Assembly: GCA_030430075.1 (NCBI GenBank) | Contig: JAUIGN010000001.1 | Location: 372,001 to 436,000, forward strand | DNA: 64,000 nucleotides | Source: a bacterium | GTDB taxonomy: Bacteria > Planctomycetota > Planctomycetia > Pirellulales > Pirellulaceae | Reading direction: 5' to 3' | Part shown: piece after piece, positions 61,287 through 64,000 of the stretch | Position numbering within the stretch: the stretch's first letter is position 1 | Layout: every line of letters begins with the position of its first letter | Translations under genes and position numbers: made by a program | The notes under the pieces: model-generated | What the model was told of the DNA's origin: nothing | The model's database searches: none | The model's input: the letters and a program-made list of their open reading frames with translations, nothing else

Positions 61287-64000
61287 ATGACGTGTTTCAA
61301 AGCCCATTCGCTCACGTTGGCGTGCGCGTTCTGGTTGCCGCTCGGGCTGTCGCTCGCCCGCGCGGAAACCGGGCCGACGGCCCCGCACGACGGGGTCGAT
61401 TTCACGCGTGACGTGCTGCCGATTCTGGCGGACCATTGTTTTCACTGCCATGGTCCGGACGAGGCCAGCCGGGCAGCCGATCTCCGACTTGACCGGCGTG
61501 AAGCGGCTGTCTCCGCCGACGCCGGGTCGGCCGTGATCGTACCCGGGCATCCCGAATCGAGTCCGCTGATCGAACGCATCATGGCGGATGACGACGATCT
61601 GGTCATGCCGCCACCCGCGGCACTCAAACCGCTCTCGGCAGCCCAGCGGGCAACCCTCCGTCGCTGGATCGCGGCGGGCGCCGAGTACGCCAGGCACTGG
61701 GCGTTTCTTCCCCCCACCGCCGTCAGGCCCCCGGACGTTGGCCGCGTCGACTGGCCGCGGAACGCGGTCGACCGATTTGTCCTCCGCAAGCTGGAAGCCG
61801 CCGGCCTGTCCCCCTCGCCACCTGCCGAACGCCATACCTGGTTGCGCCGTGTGACGCTTGATCTGACCGGGCTTCCGCCAACGGTGGCCGAATTGAATGC
61901 CTTCATGTCCGACAACTCGCGTGCTGCCGAAAACAATGTCGTCGATCGCCTGCTCAGTTCGACCGCCCACGCCGAACGGATGGCCATGCAGTGGCTCGAC
62001 GCCGCCCGATACGCTGACACCAACGGCTACAACAACGACGAAGTGCGTACCATGTGGCCGTGGCGCGATTGGGTGATCGAAGCCTTCCATACCGGGATGC
62101 CCTACGATCAATTCCTGACCGAGCAGATCGCGGGCGACCTCCTCCCGCAGGCAACACTCCGGCAGCGAGTTGCCACCGGGTTTAACCGCAACCATGTGCT
62201 GACAACCGAAGGAGGCATTATTCCCGCCGAGTACCAGGCGGAGTACGTTGCCGATCGGGTGCACACGACGGCGACCGTGTTTTTGGGCATTTCGCTGCAA
62301 TGCGCCAGGTGTCACGACCACAAGTTCGACCCGCTGACCCAACATGACTTCTATCGGTTCGCCGCCTTCTTCAACAACATTCCTGACAAGCTGGTCAAGT
62401 ACAATTCGGCCCGCATGGCGGACCCCGTTGTCAAGGTGCCGTCTGCCGAGCAACAACGTGAGATCGACGAACTGAATGCGCGGATGGCTCGCCTGGAAGC
62501 CGACATCGAGTCGCGCGGAGGTCAAGTCGATGCGTTGATCGCCGCCTGGGAAGCACAGCTTACAACGGCAAGCCCCCGCGCGCTGCACGGATTGGGTCTG
62601 GCGGCGCATTTTGCGTTCGACGAAGACTCCGGCGACCGGGTCCTCAATGCGGCTGACGAAAACCAGGCCGGGCGCGTCCACGGGCCCGCCACCCGCCGGG
62701 CGGGCGTCCGCGGACAAGCGCTGGAGTTCACCGGCCAGACCTGGGTCGACGCCGGCCAGGTCGGCAACTTCGAGAGCGACCGACCATTTTCGGTAGCGGC
62801 CTCGATCCATCCCGCCACATCCTCCAGCGGCACGGTGCTCTCCAAGATGGATGAGGCGAATGCCTATCGCGGCTACGACCTGAACCATCTGAACGGCAAG
62901 TTGGAGTGCCACCTTGTCCACCGTTGGCCCACGGAGGCATTCAAGGTCGTAACCAAAGAGCCCGTCGCTCCGCAAGCCTGGCATCACGTTGTCGTCACGT
63001 ACGACGGCTCGCGGCAAGCCAGCGGCCTGAAGATCTACCTGAACGGCACGCTACAAGCGGTGGACGTGACCAACGACAACCGTCTGAGCGGTTCGCTGTC
63101 CACCGACAAGCCGCTGCATATCGGCAAACGAACCACATCGCTGCCGTTTCATGGGCTGATCGACGATGTACGGTTGTACGGACTACAGCTCTCTGCCGAC
63201 GATGCCATGCAGCTTGCCAAGGGTGAATCGCCGGATCGGCTGGCGGCCATCCTGGCGGTTCCCAGCAAGGATCGCACCGTCTCCCAGCAGGAGCAACTTC
63301 GACATTTCTACCTGGCAAATGTGGACCGGAAGATTCCCGAACTTCGCCGCCGGCAGGGTGAGATCCGTCACCGCCTGGAGGAACTCGAGCGAGCGATCCC
63401 GGTCACGATGGTGATGGAAGAGATGGCGACTCGCCGGCCGACACACCTGTTGCTGCGGGGGGCCTACGACAAGCCGGGTGAAGAGGTGCAACCCGGCTTG
63501 CCGGAAGCCCTGGCGGGCACGGCTGCGCCCGCCGAGCCCACGCGGCTCGACCTGGCCCGCTGGATGACCAGTCCCGATAACCCGTTAACGGCGCGCGTGG
63601 CGGTGAACCGCTGGTGGGAAATGCTGTTTGGGAGCGGACTGGTCGAAACGGTCGAGGACTTCGGAGTCCAGGGCGCGCGACCCAGCCACCCGGCCCTGCT
63701 GGACTGGCTGGCCAGAGAATTGATACGGCGGGACTGGGATCAGCGCGCGATCTTGAAGCTGATCGTTCTGTCCGCCACGTACCGCCAAGCGGCGGACGTG
63801 ACGCCGGGGCTGCTCGACATCGACCCGCAGAACCGGCTCCTCTCCCGCGGACCGCGGTGGCGCCTTCCGGCCGAGATGGTAAGAGACAACGCGCTGGCCA
63901 TCAGCGGCCTGCTCCATCGCCAGGTGGGCGGCCCCAGCGTGCGACCGTACCAGCCTGCCGGCCTCTGGGAAGACGTCTCCGTCGAACGCCGCGACACCTA
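61287..64000 (+). CDS. PSD1-type planctomycete cytochrome protein with LamG-like insert (partial)
   Basis: About 904 codons are visible; the gene runs off the right edge. ATG at 61287 with AGGAAG seven bases upstream. Signal peptide about 1-26. The planctomycete cytochrome C motif HCFHCHG has Cys51, Cys54 and His55. A DUF1549-like part follows (VDRFVLRKLEAAGLSP, LTGLPPTVAEL, YADTNGYNNDE). A concanavalin/LamG-like domain (about 445-640) contains HFAFDEDSGD, HHVVVTYDGS and IDDVRLYG. The DUF1553-like part begins near 755 (LDLARWMTSPDNPLTARVAV, VEDFGVQGARPSHPALLD). These proteins are found with sulfatases and are linked to polysaccharide use; biochemical role unproven. Confidence 0.95.
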   Translation, partial: MTCFKAHSLTLACAFWLPLGLSLARAETGPTAPHDGVDFTRDVLPILADHCFHCHGPDEASRAADLRLDRREAAVSADAGSAVIVPGHPESSPLIERIMADDDDLVMPPPAALKPLSAAQRATLRRWIAAGAEYARHWAFLPPTAVRPPDVGRVDWPRNAVDRFVLRKLEAAGLSPSPPAERHTWLRRVTLDLTGLPPTVAELNAFMSDNSRAAENNVVDRLLSSTAHAERMAMQWLDAARYADTNGYNNDEVRTMWPWRDWVIEAFHTGMPYDQFLTEQIAGDLLPQATLRQRVATGFNRNHVLTTEGGIIPAEYQAEYVADRVHTTATVFLGISLQCARCHDHKFDPLTQHDFYRFAAFFNNIPDKLVKYNSARMADPVVKVPSAEQQREIDELNARMARLEADIESRGGQVDALIAAWEAQLTTASPRALHGLGLAAHFAFDEDSGDRVLNAADENQAGRVHGPATRRAGVRGQALEFTGQTWVDAGQVGNFESDRPFSVAASIHPATSSSGTVLSKMDEANAYRGYDLNHLNGKLECHLVHRWPTEAFKVVTKEPVAPQAWHHVVVTYDGSRQASGLKIYLNGTLQAVDVTNDNRLSGSLSTDKPLHIGKRTTSLPFHGLIDDVRLYGLQLSADDAMQLAKGESPDRLAAILAVPSKDRTVSQQEQLRHFYLANVDRKIPELRRRQGEIRHRLEELERAIPVTMVMEEMATRRPTHLLLRGAYDKPGEEVQPGLPEALAGTAAPAEPTRLDLARWMTSPDNPLTARVAVNRWWEMLFGSGLVETVEDFGVQGARPSHPALLDWLARELIRRDWDQRAILKLIVLSATYRQAADVTPGLLDIDPQNRLLSRGPRWRLPAEMVRDNALAISGLLHRQVGGPSVRPYQPAGLWEDVSVERRDT

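Overview
The window looks like a piece of a high-GC planctomycete chromosome, most likely order Pirellulales. Reasons: a PSD1-type gene (CxxCH plus DUF1549/DUF1553-like blocks), a BBP7-type outer-membrane barrel, DUF1571 and DUF1080 proteins, a sulfatase, SUMF1 and PQQ-propeller proteins, a Ser/Thr kinase with WD40 repeats behind an ECF sigma gene, and two CsrA paralogues. Genes are sparse and mostly single transcription units, and the intergenic spaces carry dispersed repeats. No phage, IS element, CRISPR array or rRNA was seen.

Layout. 1-4152 (minus): ECF sigma factor coupled by an ATGA overlap to a kinase/WD40 protein that leaves the window. 4437-11057 (plus): a secreted CxxCH/alpha-barrel/D-aminoacylase fusion, a SUMF1-domain protein and three unrecognised proteins. 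11238-11337: tRNA-Sec, then glutamate decarboxylase and a DUF1571 protein. 14647-16642: a 24-bp minisatellite, two divergent ECF sigma genes and a doubled 31-nt repeat. 16714-20947: sulfatase and dipeptidyl-peptidase-IV-like protease, divergent. 21012-28043: a single-domain response regulator divergent from a 1655-residue hybrid Ser/Thr kinase-ATPase-TPR-GAF-histidine kinase, followed by a hotdog-fold protein. 28310-39147: M24 peptidase, PHP-domain metallohydrolase, DUF1080 protein and a 2015-residue alpha-2-macroglobulin with a thioester motif. 39693-43154: a one-chain fatty-acyl-AMP ligase/ACP/alpha-oxoamine synthase. 43394-52772: a small protein, BBP7 barrel, TraB-like protein, PII protein behind a sigma-54-type promoter, sugar epimerase-like protein, PQQ-propeller lipoprotein, ArfB-like rescue factor, a small membrane protein and a UVR-motif protein. 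53125-57166: two csrA genes flanking a lipoprotein lipase and a DegT aminotransferase. 57576-64000: TPR protein, PNPOx-like protein, second PQQ-propeller protein with a G-rich minisatellite leader, small membrane protein and the truncated PSD1 protein.

How the genes may work together. Sensing and regulation are heavily represented: three ECF sigma factors, two Hanks-type kinase proteins, a histidine kinase/response regulator pair, PII and two CsrA. Secreted turnover of polymers and peptides is the other theme: sulfatase, D-aminoacylase, DPP-IV, M24, DUF1080 and PSD1. The most distinctive biochemistry is the single-polypeptide FAAL-ACP-AOS enzyme, which should build an amino-ketone lipid or a similar product. 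The tRNA-Sec gene implies a selenoproteome elsewhere in the genome. The near-identical 102-nt inverted repeats and the 84-nt repeat family are the clearest unexplained DNA-level structures.
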